Shown here: positions 42,963 through 56,059 of the stretch, piece by piece | How positions within the stretch are numbered: position 1 is the stretch's first letter | Layout of the letters: the number at the start of each line of letters is the position of its first letter | Assembly (NCBI GenBank): GCA_016946835.1 | Contig: JACVTC010000018.1 | Coordinates: 100,001 to 164,000, forward strand | Length of the DNA stretch: 64,000 bases | Origin: Neocallimastix lanati (nom. inval.) | Taxonomy: Eukaryota; Neocallimastigomycota; Neocallimastigomycetes; Neocallimastigales; Neocallimastigaceae | Direction of reading: 5' to 3' | Position numbers and translations under genes: made by a program | The notes under the pieces: model-generated | Seen by the model: the letters and a program-made list of their open reading frames with translations, nothing else | Told to the model about the DNA's origin: nothing | Databases searched by the model: none

Positions 42963-44135
42963 ATTTTTAATTAATTAAGAAAAAACAATTATTACATTTT
43001 TTGTTTCAATTTTAATTTTTTTTAAATTTCTTTTTTTAGTATTTTTCTTTTGAATTGTTTTCATATTATTTGAAATTAGTTTATTAATTGAAATTTTGTT
43101 TTCTAATTTCTTTTTTTCATCTTTTGGTTTAATAGATGATTTATTTAGTTTTTTCTTATTTCTTTCTTTTTCTTCTCCAAGATTTGAAGATAAAGGAAGT
43201 GTAGTAGTAATAGTCGTTGAATGAATGTCATTGGAATTATTTTCATTATATGAAATATCAGTAGCTAACTGATTATTATTTAATATCTTAATATTATCTG
43301 ATGATTTAGTTATAGTATTAGCTTCTGATTCAATATTGAAGGGAGATGATGAAAGAGAAGTAGGGGATTGATTAATGTTTGTTGAGTTGATGAAATTTGA
43401 ATGATTTATATTACTATAAATAGTATTTTTTAAAGATAGTTCTTTCCCAACTTCATTTTTTATTTTAATTTCTTTTAGAGAGTTGATATTTTCATATTTG
43501 TCATCTATTTTGTTATTTAAGGATTTTGGTGTTTGAGCATTAATTGCCGAATTAATTGTTGTATCGCTACTTAAATTAATATTTAAAGAGGGACTATTGA
43601 TCTCAGAGGTAATATTATTCATCATTTTATAATTCTTTAATAGATTAGCATCATTAATGATTTCATTTTCATATTGTATTTCCTTTTTTTTAAAGTTAGA
43701 AGCAACAGAAACTACAGGAGAGTGGCACATACATAGTGAACCTGTTGTAGTTGTAGGAGTACCTTTATTAAAATTACATAATACATCATTTTCAGAAGAG
43801 AAAGGAACAATTGGTTCATATTCTTTCAAAATACTAGTATCATGAATAAACTGGGATTCATTATAACTATTAAAATTATTACAATAATAATTATTAAAAG
43901 GATAAATATTATTCCTGTAATTTAGTAGAGCATTTTGAAATTCCGTACGATATAAATTATAATTATTATTATTATTATTACTATAATAATCATAATAGTA
44001 ATGGTTTAAAAACGGATTATTGGATGAAATAAAGTCAAAAAACCTCTTTTCTATTTCCATTTTTAACAATAATGATGAAATATTATTATATTCATCATTC
44101 ATTTTATTATAATTATTAAATTTATTATTAAACAT
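42238..44135 (-). CDS. TALE-class homeodomain transcription factor, four exons
   Basis: Exons on the minus strand: 44135-42996, 42815-42549, 42379-42374 and 42279-42238, joined 1455 nt, 484 residues, all junctions in phase 0 with GT...AG introns. Exon 1 (380 codons) is Asn/Ser/Thr-rich and disordered, with a basic end. Exon 2 begins the homeodomain: RKKRPNHPPEVINILKKWL, then PYPSNTEKSKLCELTGLSL. The Pro-Tyr-Pro between helices 1 and 2 marks the TALE class. Helix 3 needs the 6-nt exon (ACACAG, Thr-Gln) and exon 4: INNWFINARRRYI, then TAA. Trp, Phe, Asn and Arg of the DNA-reading helix are all present. The protein ends right after the homeodomain. TALE proteins are nuclear DNA-binding regulators. 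Targets are unknown. Without the microexon, helix 3 would lack two residues, so its inclusion is well supported by alignment logic. Confidence 0.88.
42374..42379 (-). other. 6-nt microexon of the TALE homeodomain gene
   Basis: On the minus strand ATTTTTAG|ACACAG|GTAAAT: an acceptor AG, six bases coding Thr-Gln, and a donor GTAAAT. It supplies the two residues that TALE homeodomains have between GLSL and INNWF. The flanking introns are 169 and 94 nt. Confidence 0.8.
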
Positions 44136-44678
44136 TATATTGATTATATAAAATGTAATATAGGTAGACTATAAAGAATAAAAAAAAAAGAAAAAAAAAG
44201 AAAAAAGTATCTTTATTTATATTTTTTTTTGAATATTTAATGATAATTATAAACAAAAAATTATTATATTTTTTTTTATATAATATAATTTTCTAATGTT
44301 TTATTTTATTTTTTTTTTCAAAAGAAAATGATGTTTTATAAAATTAAATTTTTAACGAATATTATTAAATGTCAAAAAATTAATTAAAAGAATTTAATAA
44401 CATAAAATCTTTATAAAAAAAATTTATGAAAATAATAACACTGATTATATAATCTGTATTAAATTTTATTTGATAAAATATACATCATACTTTATAAAAT
44501 ATAATTATATTTAATTATATATATATTTTCTTAAAATAAAAATATAATATTATAATAGATATAAATCTAATATTTAATAAACTATAAAAAATAATTATAT
44601 GCAAAACTATTTCCTCAAAAAACAAAACAAAACAAAAATAATATTAAAATCTTACTGATTGCTACTATTAATTTCCTT

Positions 44679-44712
<34 letters not shown>

Positions 44713-45853
44713 TAAATAAAAATTAATTCTTCCATAATAATTTTTCTTATGTTTTTCGAAAAGATGTCAAGTTCGAAGTCTAAAAATAAAGAATATTATT
44801 ATGTATTTATTTTCGTATATGTTATAAATTTAAATGCAAAAAATCTATTTTTTTTATTTGAAATGAAAAATACTAATAATGTTTATTTATATATATGAAA
44901 AATATACTATTACATATTTTTTTATTTTATTATAAAAAATCAAAAAATATTAATATATTAATATTTATTATTATATTACTACCACTACTACTACTACTAC
45001 TACTTCAACTACTATAAATAATAATAATAATAAAATAAAAATTATTAAATAATTCCCGAAGTTTAAATTAAATATATAAAATATGGATGGTACATAAGTA
45101 AAAAATGTTTCATATATATGTAATACGAAGAAAATATACTTTTTTAATATATTTTTTTTTATTTTATTATATTTTTTATTATTTTATTAATTTATTTGTT
45201 TTAGTATTTTTTTTATTTTGACATTAAAACAAAAAAAAAAAAATAAAAAAATTTTTTTTATCTTTTTCAATATTAATTAAAATTTTTATTAAATTTTTAT
45301 TAAATTTTTATTAAAATTTTTATTAAAATTTTTCGAAAATTCAATAAAAAAAAAATCAATCATAAAATGAATGATCTGAAATATTATCGAAAGTCAATAA
45401 TGCATTATCGATTCTTAAAGTAAATATACATAATTAATTTTAATTTTAATATTAATGATTATATGGTTCGGGAAGATAAAATATATTAATAAATAAATTT
45501 ATAATATTTTGTGTTTTCACTGAAAAGAAATATATAATTATTATTATTATATTGACCTTTATATTAATTAATGGTACAGATGTAAATAACAATATTATAT
45601 ATATTAATTATTAATAATAATAAAAGAAGATATGTATTTAAATTTCATTATAAGCAAAAAAAAAAAAAAAAAAAATTCTAAAATTTAAAAGAATAAAAGT
45701 TAATTACATTAAATTTTTAAATAAAAATTTTATAATAAACATAGTAAATTTCATTTTTAAAAAAAAAAAATTAATATTTATTTTTTTTATATGTTATAGA
45801 GTTAAAAATTTTTAGGTTTGAATAATTAATTTTGATTTATTTTTTAAAGATTC

Positions 45854-45899
<46 letters not shown>

Positions 45900-46085
45900 G
45901 ATCTTTAAATTTTTCAAAATAACTTCTTGGAAAATTTTAAACAAAACAAAGCAAAAAAAAATTTTTTTTTTTATTTCTTAATTAAATAAATATATTCTAT
46001 TAATATAAATTAATTTGAAAAAAGCTTATTTTAATTATAATATATTTTCTATTCCATAAACAATAATATAATTTTATTTTATTGG

Positions 46086-46138
<53 letters not shown>

Positions 46139-46479
46139 AAGAACTTTAATAAAAAAAAAAAATTAAACGAATAAAATATATAAAAGTAACTAAAAGTAAC
46201 TGAATATTATACTATTATATATTATAAATTTATTAATTTAATATACTAATATACAAACAATAAATTATAAATATACTATATTTTAAAGCTCTTTTTAATT
46301 TTTTTAGATATTAATATTTAATTATATGCTATAAAATAGAATTTATTATATTTAAATATTATAATTAAATATGTTCAAAAAAAAAAAAATTAATATAAAT
46401 ACATATCATATTTAGATAAACTAAAAGATTTAATAATAATAATGATAAAAAGTCAATGGTTTTTATGATTTTAAAAGTA

Positions 46480-46523
<44 letters not shown>

Positions 46524-46980
46524 TAAAGATGATTGAATATATTATATGATTAAAATATGATTGTCTCATAATATATTTATGTTTGACTTAATTTCTTTAT
46601 TTTAAGATATTAATTTTTTTTTGAATTATTAAAGATGATTGAATATATTATTATGTAAGTAGAAAAAAAAAATAAATTATGATATAGAAAACTTTTAATT
46701 TTTTTATAAGATATTATAATAATTCACAAAATGAAATGAAAGTAATATAATTTTTCCATACGTTGATCACTATTAATATTTAAAAATTATTTATTATTCA
46801 TTTTTAAATGATATATAAAGTTCATTAGCAGAAATTATTTTTCTCTGTTAATTTTAATCTTTTGGTAATTTATAATAACTTTTAATAATGCATCAATCAT
46901 TATTATTTAAATATTTTTATTGGTTAATTTTCCTAATATCGATCTTTAGAATAAATTTAGTTTTAAAATTAAAATATTAA

Positions 46981-47014
<34 letters not shown>

Positions 47015-47028
47015 TTATTATTCATTAT

Positions 47029-47062
<34 letters not shown>

Positions 47063-48477
47063 TTTATTTTTTCTTATTTTTTTTTAATTTTTTTATAATA
47101 AAAAAAAAAAAAAAAAAAAAAAAAACGGACATAAAATTATGTCAAAGAAAAATAAATTGGAATTTTAAATTATGATAAAAATTGCACATTATGTTAATTT
47201 AAGGAATACTAATAAAATTAAACACTTTAAATAATCAAAATTGTAAAAAATCGAAGAAACCTAAAAAGTATAAAATACTTGATAAAAGAGAATTATCTCA
47301 AGTAAAATAATACTCCAAAAATATAAAAATATTAATTTGATAGAGAAAAACACACTTAAGCATTTATATGAACAAAATATATATCTTCATACCCATAGAG
47401 ACTCTTGAAATTATAATTGGATACTTTAACATATAAAATTCTAAGATATTAATAATGTACTTTATTTATATATAAAGGAATACGCTCCGCGATAAACTAT
47501 TTCCGCCCCATGGATATACAAAACACAATTAAATAGCATATATTACTTTACAAAAATTTAAGCAATCATATATTAAAAAATGGTTTTTGTTAAACCACAA
47601 TGTCTAATATTTTAAGTATAGTTATTTTAATTCGTGTTTATACATATCAAATGCATATGTATATATATATATATTAACAACAATAATGGAAGAGACTATA
47701 TGTCAGTGATTTCATACGAAATAATTTAAAGTATAATAATATCCCAAATATTCAAAGGAAATATAATAGAATGGTAATTCCTATCGTGAAATGGAGGCAT
47801 TCTAACAATAACAGTATTATTAAACTTAGCACGAAATGGGTTTATAAATAATTAATTTAATATAATTATAATTCATACCTTTATGATGAAAGGTATTATA
47901 AAATAATAAATATAACCATGAATTTTATACAGATAGATGACGTTTAACCATCTACAAACTATACTGATTGATTGCGAAGTATTTTAAAGTTATAAACTTC
48001 TATCATTAATATTTTAATAATATGAAAATTCATATATATAAAATCCTTTTAGAAATTTGGATTTTACAGGTAAATAGGAATATAAAATAAAGAACTTAAA
48101 ATATTAAAGGAAATTTATTTAACTAATTTTTTGTGCTGATTATTAAAAACTATATATATATTTCTTTTTTTCTTTTTTTTTTTTTTTTTGGAAATTAATA
48201 TAAATAGATTAAATAGAGAAAATTAATGAAAAGTGAAAACTAGACGACAAGTAGAAAAATGACTAAAATATTAAATTTTTTTCTTAAAATTTATTAAGTG
48301 AATAATTAAATAAATTATAATGGTTAGATAAAAATAAATATTTTTTTACAAAAAAAAAAAAATTTAGTATAAATGAACATGTAATTTGTAATTTTCTAAA
48401 TTTGTAAATCTTTATAATTTACCAAATTTGTATATAAATATTTTAATAATAAAAAAAGTTTATACTATAAAAACAAA
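44136..48477. other. AT-rich intergenic; part of it less biased
   Basis: Mostly A/T with long poly-T tracts (45860-45890, 46090-46134, 46490-46521), ATT arrays (46985-47062) and poly-A. The stretch 47120-48170 differs: it is less repetitive, with words such as ACGCTCCGCGATAAACTATTTCCGCCCCATGG (two pieces, 47490-47513), and may be an old decayed insertion. I find no open frame, LTR or inverted repeat there. Confidence 0.5.
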
Positions 48478-48523
48478 CCCCCCCTGAGGAGCTTACCATC
48501 AGAAATGGTGGCTCTGAGGGGGT
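48478..48523. repeat. GC-rich hairpin upstream of LINE remnant
   Basis: CCCCCTGAGGAGC and ACCAT on the left pair with ATGGT and GCTCTGAGGGGG on the right around a small loop CAGAA. It is a compact hairpin of about 18 pairs in otherwise A/T DNA, 1.2 kb upstream of the LINE endonuclease remnant. It may mark the 5' end of that LINE (inference). Confidence 0.6.
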
Positions 48524-49729
48524 ATTACTATCAGCACTTCTCTTGGTACAGGGAATGATAGTTTATATAGAATATTAATATTAATGATCGGTCTGAAGAA
48601 GTTTAGAAATATGATATACCGATTTCATTTCATTTTTATTTCTGTTTTAATCAAAGTTTTTTTATTTTTAGGTTTTTATCATGAAGGATCTTGGAACTAT
48701 TTAATTTTTTTTTTTTTACTAACTTTTTTATTTCTTTTATATTTTGTTTATTATTATTTTTTTATATATTTGTATATATATATATATATTTATATATACT
48801 TTTATATTTAATAATTTTTTATATACTTTATATTTGTTTTTTTATTACCTTTTATATACATATAATTTAGCGTCTTGTCTAAGCCAGGTAAGTATAACTT
48901 TTTTTTTCCTTTTTTTTTATTCTATTACTCTCTGTTCCTTTATCCTTCATTTTCCTTTTTTTTATTTATTCTTTTACTTTTTTCTTCTCCTTATGAATGA
49001 ATTGAGTACTTATCATTCCTTCCTTCTACTTTACTGATTATTATGTTAATATTTTATTATCTTTATTCTTTTTCTTTTTATGAATTCTTACTTTAAAATA
49101 ATTCCAGTTTAATATATTAATCCTACTACAAAATTTGATCTATTATTCTCAACTATACACAAACTTCAATGATATTATTACAAAAAAAAAATTAAAAACA
49201 AACTTACCTATAATTATCTAATCACTCTGCTTATTTTTTAGTTATAATTATCACAAATTTAAACTTCAAATTCTACAGTATTATTATATTGAATATCTTA
49301 CAACAATTGTGTACAATGAACTCAACTCTATATAATTCAAACTTTCATCGTGGCATCCACCATTATGGATGTATACTCAATAAATTCTATATGATATTTA
49401 TTCATAAACTTAAAAATTAGTCAGTAAAAAAACTTTACAAATGTATCAGTAATTTATCTAGTTCTTTTTTTAATATCATCTTTTCAAGAGTTAGAAAATT
49501 TTCACCATTGTATGTTTCTTATTTTATTATTAAAGTAAATGCTCTCAATAGTAATATGATTTGTTAAATGATGGTTTTCATTCCTCTGTTAAAATTAACT
49601 ATAAAGAATTTAAAGGTTATTCAAATTCTAATGACCGCAAATCCAATTATAATATAATAAAGTTAAAAAAAAAATTAAAAAAAAAAATCATGAGAAAAAT
49701 TAAATCCTTTTTTTGATATTTCCAGAGGT

Positions 49730-50097
49730 TTCTATTCTTATCATCTTCATTCTAGCTCTTCTTTCTTCAATTTATGCTCTAGCTGGAATATAAATAGTTG
49801 GAATTCTGAAAAGAGAGATGTTGTTATGTATTTAAATTCAGTATTTAAACCTGTATGTGTATGCCTTCAGGAAACTGGTAATAGTAAGTTCCTCTCTAAA
49901 GGGAACTCTCCTTCTATTTTTGGTTATGATTCTGTTATTTTTTTTTCGTGCTAATTCCAAAATCCTTGGAATGAGAGGTTTATATATCGATGTTCATAAT
50001 TCTTGTTCTTATACTGCTGAAAATGCCAACTACAATTACAATATATCAGTTTACTCATTGTGTGTCTATGTATTTATTTTTATACTCATTCACTTTT
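49730..50097 (+). pseudogene. LINE endonuclease (APE-type) fragment
   Basis: From about 49780 the frame reads SWNINSWNSEKRDVV, then YLNSVFKPVCVCLQETGNSKF. This is the start of an APE-type LINE endonuclease, with the Asn of WNIN and the catalytic Glu of CLQETG. It continues SIFGYDSVIF, then after a frameshift in a T run NSKILGMRGLYIDVHNSCSYT and YNYNISVYSL. The protein then breaks off. The preceding kilobase (48.5-49.7 kb) has scattered readable pieces and may be the decayed 5' region. Such endonucleases nick target DNA and start target-primed reverse transcription. This copy is dead. Confidence 0.75.
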
Positions 50098-50100
50098 AAT

Positions 50101-50350
50101 CAACAATTAAAAATAGTCTTTATTTTTAAAAAAAATTTTTTTTATTAAAAAAATGTATATATAATTTGAAATTCGGTCTTTTATTCGATTTAATATAGTC
50201 TTATAATCCTTTAATATCTAATTATAATATAGAATATAGAATATCTTTGTAAGTAAATTATTAATAATATTAATAATATTAATAAATAATTTATGTCCAA
50301 AAAAAAAATTTTTTTTATAATTTTATATTTAGTATTTTATATTATTATAA

Positions 50351-50394
<44 letters not shown>

Positions 50395-50782
50395 ATATAT
50401 GTATAAAATGTTTAATATATTAAATATGTATACATTATGTAATCATTACAAAATTTTAACATTAATATTGTTCTATTTGTTTTTATTTAATAAAGCTTTT
50501 TGTATTTAAAAAAAAAAAAAAAGGAAGCAAAAAAATTTTATTTTTGGTTACATTATCTTACGTCTAGTTTTATGTATATAAAAAAAAAAATATAAATAAA
50601 TATATTATGAAAAAATTTATAAATATCTAAAAAAAAAAAAAAAAAAAATGATATAAGGTATATCATAAAAGAATTATTATATATATATATGATTCATATA
50701 TAGCATGAAAGAGATTAATGGCTATATTGTTATAACATATATTATATAATAATAAAAATATTATATAAATTGAAAAATAAAA
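50101..50782. other. AT-rich upstream region of the large ankyrin gene
   Basis: A/T DNA with an AAAT array (50352-50392) and poly-A tracts. No promoter element can be named with confidence. Confidence 0.5.
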
Positions 50783-53700
50783 ATGGAGATTTTGGAAACA
50801 ATATATACAATTCTCAAAGATGACACAGGGAGAAGTAATCATCTTGTTAAAGCTATATATAGTAATGATTATAAATTAACAAAATTTTATATGGAATATG
50901 CCGCTGAAAAAAATATTATCTATAATTTAGTTGAAAAAGATAAGGATGGAAATAATCCTTTATTAAAAGCTATTTACAATAATAATTATAAATTAGTGAG
51001 ATTAATTTTTGAAAATGTTCATAATCACTATATTAATTTAATAATTAATGAAAAAAATAAAGAAGAAATTTATCCACTCTTAAAAGCAATCTATAACAAT
51101 AATTATGAAATAGTAAAATTAATTATTGAATATTCCAATAACAATAATTTTATTTTGAAGTTGAATGATAAAGACAAAAATGGTAATTATCCTCTCTTAA
51201 AAGCTATTGAAATTGGAAGTAGTGAAATGGTTAAATTAATAATTGATAATTCAGAAAAAACTAATAATATTTTGTATATTAATGAAAAGGATAATTATGG
51301 ATTTTATCCTCTTTTATTAGCAATATATATGGGGAATATTAAGATAGTTGAACTAATAATAAATTATGCCAAACGTAATAATATTACTTTGATATTGAAT
51401 GATAAAGATGCATTTCATTGTAATCCAATTTCAAAAATTGTATCTAATAAATATGATAAAATTTTTTATTTAGTTTTGAAATACTCCTATGAAAATAAAA
51501 TTATTTTAAATTTAAATGAAATATATACCCAAGGTTTCACTTTTCTCTTAGAAATTATCGATATGAATAATTATTTATTATTAGAATTAATACTAAATTA
51601 TATTACTCATTATGATATTAATATTGATATAAATGGTAAAGATTTATCTGGTACATATCCGCTTTTAAGTGTTATTGATAAAAAAAATTCTAATATGGTA
51701 AATTTAATTATTGAATATGCTACTGATAATAAATTAATTTTAGAATTAAATGAATCAAATAAAAAAAAAGAATATCCACTTTTAAAAGCAACAGAAATTA
51801 ATAGTTACAAAATAGTTCATTCATTAATTCATTATGCTAAAAAAAATAATATTATATTGAAAGTGAATGAAAAGGATGATTCAAAAAACTATCCACTTTT
51901 AGTGGCATTAAAACATAAAAATTTTGAAATAGTGAGTTTAATTTTGGAATATTCAAAGGAAAATAATATTATTTTAGATTTAAATGAAATGGATTCATCT
52001 GGAAATTATCCTATTTTAATTGCTGCTAGTAATAAAGACAGTGCAGTAATAGAATCACTTATGGAATATGTTAAAAAATTTAATATTGATCTAAAGTTAA
52101 ATGAAAAAGATCAATATGGAAATTATCCTATTTTAGAAGCTTCTGGTAACCCAAATAGTAAAGTAATAAAATCAATTATAGAATATGCTAGTGATCATAA
52201 CATAAATTTAAATTTGGAAGATAAGGATCAAAAGGGTAATTATCCTATTATCAAATCAGTCTTTAATAGAAATATTGAGATAATGAAACTAATCATGGAA
52301 TATTCTAATAGAATTAATGTAACTTTAAAATTTAATGGAAAAGATCAATATGGAAATTATCCAATTTTGGCTGCTGCTAGTAATAATGGTAGTGATGTCA
52401 TGAAATTAATAATAGATTATGCTATTAAGAATAATCTAATTATAAATTTTGAAGAAAAGGATCAATTTGGAAATTATCCTCTTTTAGCTGCTACTAGTAA
52501 TATGAACAGTGAAGTCATGAGATTAATTATAAAATATGTTGATAAATTTAATTTGAAATTAAAATTGAATGAAAGGGATCAATCTGGAAATTATCCATTT
52601 TTAAATGCTGCTAGTAATATGAATAGTGAAGTAATAAAATTAATAATAAAATATGCTACTAAAAATTATATTAAATTAGAGGTTAATGAAATAGATAAAA
52701 ATGAAAATTATCCTCTATTAGTTGCAGCAAGTAATATAAATAGCGAAGTAATGAAATCAATTATAGCGTATAGTAAAGTCATTAAAGTTCATTTGAAATT
52801 ACTTAAAGGGAATAAATATAAAATTTATCCTCTATTGGCCGCATCTACTAATAAAAATAGTGAGGTAATGAAATTAATGATAGAGTATGCCAATGAAAAT
52901 GATATATATTTAAATATTAATAGAACAGATAAAAATGATAATTATCCTCTTTTAAATGCAATTGGTATTAATAATATTAGAAATGTTAAACAATTAATTG
53001 AATATGCTAGCAATATTAATAGTATTTTGAATATTAATAAAGAAAATAAGAGAAAGGAAACCCCACTTTTTAATGCAATTTGTTTAGAAAATATTGATAT
53101 TATTAAGTTAATCATTGATTATGCCCAAAAACTTGATATAAGCTTAAATATAAACGAAAAAAATTGTTTCGGTTATAACGCCTTTTTTTTATCAATTATT
53201 TATAATAACCTTGACATAGCTAAATTATTAATTGATTATGCTATCCAAAGAGGTTTTTTAATTGATATTAATACCATGGATATTCTTGGAAATACACCAA
53301 TTTTAATAGCGGTATACAATAATAATATAAAAATGGTTCAGACAATCATGGATTATTCTAAATGTTTAAATATTAAACTAGAAATTAATATTAGAAATAA
53401 TTTAAGTTCTTTTCCACTATTAGAAGCTGTTATTAATAACAACAACGAAATGGTAAAATTAATAATAAATTATGCCAAATCTAAAAAAATTAAAATTAAC
53501 TTGGACAGTAAAAAGTATGATTACCAAAATTTTGATATGCTAAAAATAATACGAAATAATAAAACTTTAGATGATAATTTAATAGAATTACTGTATCCAT
53601 CAACAATTGATTTTCAAATAAGATATATTGAAAATTATATTAGACGAAATAACAATGAATTAAATGTCTTAGAAAATAAAATTAAAGATAATAATCTATT

Positions 53701-53962
53701 ACTTAAAGCAATTAAAAACAATAATATTGAAGTGGTCAAATTAATTATTGATTATGCTAAAGAAAATATGATTTATTTATTTCTTGAAGATGAAGATGCT
53801 ATTGAAATTGCAAAAAAAAATAATTCTATTAGTCAAATCTTAATTCACAGTGGCTATTTTATAAAAACAAAGCATACTGGTAATAATAATATTGTAAGTT
53901 TTAATAATTATAAAAGAGTCTATAAAAAAGTACATTCTCAAAAAAGAAAAAAATTAGAATAG
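50783..53962 (+). CDS. Large ankyrin-like repeat protein (1059 residues)
   Basis: A single open frame from ATG to TAG with no intron. It consists almost wholly of 25 or more ankyrin-type repeats of about 36 residues that follow an unusual consensus: NEKDxxGNYPLLxAxxNxNxExVKLIIEYA, then NNIxLxL. The canonical TPLHLA is replaced by YPLL.A, and an Ile/Leu-rich strand (IILKLN) links repeats. The N-terminus (MEILETIYTILKDD) is a short cap, and the C-terminus is basic (KKVHSQKRKKLE). Repeats in the middle (about residues 400-640) are the most alike (DQYGNYPILAAASN), suggesting recent internal duplication. Codons are almost all A/T-ending. Function is unknown; a protein-binding scaffold is the safe statement. 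It differs clearly from the canonical repeats of the gene at 3-1046. Confidence 0.88.
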   Translation: MEILETIYTILKDDTGRSNHLVKAIYSNDYKLTKFYMEYAAEKNIIYNLVEKDKDGNNPLLKAIYNNNYKLVRLIFENVHNHYINLIINEKNKEEIYPLLKAIYNNNYEIVKLIIEYSNNNNFILKLNDKDKNGNYPLLKAIEIGSSEMVKLIIDNSEKTNNILYINEKDNYGFYPLLLAIYMGNIKIVELIINYAKRNNITLILNDKDAFHCNPISKIVSNKYDKIFYLVLKYSYENKIILNLNEIYTQGFTFLLEIIDMNNYLLLELILNYITHYDINIDINGKDLSGTYPLLSVIDKKNSNMVNLIIEYATDNKLILELNESNKKKEYPLLKATEINSYKIVHSLIHYAKKNNIILKVNEKDDSKNYPLLVALKHKNFEIVSLILEYSKENNIILDLNEMDSSGNYPILIAASNKDSAVIESLMEYVKKFNIDLKLNEKDQYGNYPILEASGNPNSKVIKSIIEYASDHNINLNLEDKDQKGNYPIIKSVFNRNIEIMKLIMEYSNRINVTLKFNGKDQYGNYPILAAASNNGSDVMKLIIDYAIKNNLIINFEEKDQFGNYPLLAATSNMNSEVMRLIIKYVDKFNLKLKLNERDQSGNYPFLNAASNMNSEVIKLIIKYATKNYIKLEVNEIDKNENYPLLVAASNINSEVMKSIIAYSKVIKVHLKLLKGNKYKIYPLLAASTNKNSEVMKLMIEYANENDIYLNINRTDKNDNYPLLNAIGINNIRNVKQLIEYASNINSILNINKENKRKETPLFNAICLENIDIIKLIIDYAQKLDISLNINEKNCFGYNAFFLSIIYNNLDIAKLLIDYAIQRGFLIDINTMDILGNTPILIAVYNNNIKMVQTIMDYSKCLNIKLEINIRNNLSSFPLLEAVINNNNEMVKLIINYAKSKKIKINLDSKKYDYQNFDMLKIIRNNKTLDDNLIELLYPSTIDFQIRYIENYIRRNNNELNVLENKIKDNNLLLKAIKNNNIEVVKLIIDYAKENMIYLFLEDEDAIEIAKKNNSISQILIHSGYFIKTKHTGNNNIVSFNNYKRVYKKVHSQKRKKLE

Positions 53963-54098
53963 GAGATCTTTTTTGAAAAAAAAAAAAAAGTTGAATTAAA
54001 TTAAAAAAGGTATATTAATATTATTAATCATAATTAATATTAATAAAGTTAATAATATTAAAATTTTTATATGGAATGTCAAATTCAAATTCAAATTC

Positions 54099-54134
<36 letters not shown>

Positions 54135-54164
54135 AAAACACTTTCAATCCATTATAACTTATAA

Positions 54165-54425
54165 ACTTAATATTTTATTTTATTTATTTTATTCCATCTG
54201 TAATTTATATTTATATTTCTACTATTTATTTTATTTTATTCAATCTGTACTTTATATTTAATATTCTACTATTTATTTTATTTTATTTTATTCAATCTGT
54301 ACTTTATATTTAATATTCTACTATTTATTATATTTTATTTTATTCAATCTGTACTTTATATTCATATTTCTACTATTTCTACTATTTATTTTATTCATTC
54401 TGTTCTTTATATTCATATTTATTAG
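54165..54425. repeat. ~60-bp minisatellite with the word CAATCTGTACTTTATATT
   Basis: Five imperfect units of TTATTTTATTCAATCTGTAC followed by TTTATATTTAATATTCTACTA. The same word follows the ATTTT array at 16823, so the unit is dispersed in the genome. Confidence 0.85.
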
Positions 54426-54519
54426 GATACCAACTAAATTAAAAATAAAAATTAAAATTTAAGCTAAATCTTAAAATTAGTAATATATTTTATGTTATTT
54501 AATTAATATTCTATAGTAT

Positions 54520-54675
54520 AATGCCTCGGGTTAGTACTCGACAAGGATTACTATCCGAAAATATAAACGCAAACTAACCAGGAACGTTAACTCTGAAAAT
54601 GCAGTAAGACAAGTTAGCATGGCCAATACCTCTGAAGGAGAAGACCATAATTTCTTTCAGATAAATAAAGAATAA
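54520..54675 (+). pseudogene. Fragment of a repeated unknown coding sequence
   Basis: About 150 bp closely matching 61064-61205, including GTTAGTA...CGACAAGG, ACTAACCA and CTCTGAAGGAGAAGACCATA. In the 61-kb copy this stretch is open. It is an isolated fragment here. The family is not recognised. Confidence 0.55.
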
Positions 54676-54700
54676 TGTTATTAATAATTGTAGCTTTAGA

Positions 54701-54733
<33 letters not shown>

Positions 54734-56040
54734 TTTATAATAAATATTTTATTAATAAATCTTATAATGGATATAAAACTTTTATAATAATTTATTTTTA
54801 TATTTTTATTAATATTTTACAACAAATATTCTATTAGTATCAAGTTATAAATATTTTATTAATATCTTTTATTAATAATTATTATATTAACTTCTTAAAA
54901 ATACTTTTTATAAAATAGTAATAATAATTACTTCAATAACATAACATTACTGTTTTAATCATATTTTTCCTTTTTCTCCACAATGGAATTTCCCATCCAC
55001 ATTAAAATTCTAGTAAAATACAAAAATATTTCTTCTTGTATAATTCAAATAAACAAATTAGAAGAGTAAAAATTAATAAACAATAAATGAAAATTCATAA
55101 TATTTGAAAATAGAGAATTAAATATATATAAAATATTAAAGGTTTCTGTGTAAAATTAAAATTTTATTTTTAACCTAAAATAATAGAATAGTTAAGTAAA
55201 CCATAATAGAATAGTTGATAATAAAAATAGCAGTATTAAAATAATGAATAAATAATGAATAAATAAAATGTAATAATTAAAATAATAAATTATATTAATA
55301 TTATAATCAAAATGATAGCTAATTATAATAATAAATTAATTAATAATAATAATTGAGATTAATGTAATAACAAATTACTAATGAATAACTAAAACTTCAT
55401 GTAATAATTAAAGGAAGATAATTTTCTTTCTTTTAGAAAAGGGAACAATAATATTTAAGAATATTAATGATAAATAAAAAAGATATTAAATAAAAAATAT
55501 AAAACAAAAAAAAAAAAAAAGGAACATCATTTATTTTTAATTTTATTGTTTCAAATTGAATAGGTGAAAATAATAATTACATCGTTTAAAAGAATTCATT
55601 TTATTAATTAGAATATACATGTGTTCAAGCATCAATTTAATAAAGAATGATAAAATAAAATAATCTTAATTAAGTTACAGTATTAAATAATAACGTAACC
55701 TCAAATTAAAATATTTGTCTTTTTTAATAAATAGAACTTTCCAATATTCTAATAAAAATTAAAAAATAAAATTATTCCTTATTAAAAAATAAAATATTCC
55801 ACAGATATAATAAAAATACCTATTAACATATCCTCTATTTAATATTATTATATTATTATAATCTAAACAAATTATTAAAATATCTTTATGAATATTTTTA
55901 TGAATATTCATATCAAAATATTATTAATAAAATCAAGTTATTTCATTTATCTAACAATTTCTACTAACCAATTGTCAAGTTTCTTGGGGTTTGGTTTTTT
56001 TTTAGCTAATTGTTATTCATTATGGTAATACCAATAAGTT
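54676..56040. other. AT-rich intergenic, nothing coding seen
   Basis: A/T sequence with AT runs (54695-54735) and AATA-type short repeats (55240-55380). No gene is supported. Confidence 0.55.
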
Positions 56041-56059
56041 CTTAGAAATTTTTATTTAA

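Noticed and set aside
48584-49037. Two overlapping Phe/Tyr/Leu-rich ORFs
   Set aside because: T-rich low-complexity sequence; no motif, though the region may be decayed LINE 5' DNA.
54076-54261. 61-codon ORF with poly-Lys
   Set aside because: Poly-A plus the start of a minisatellite; no coding signal.
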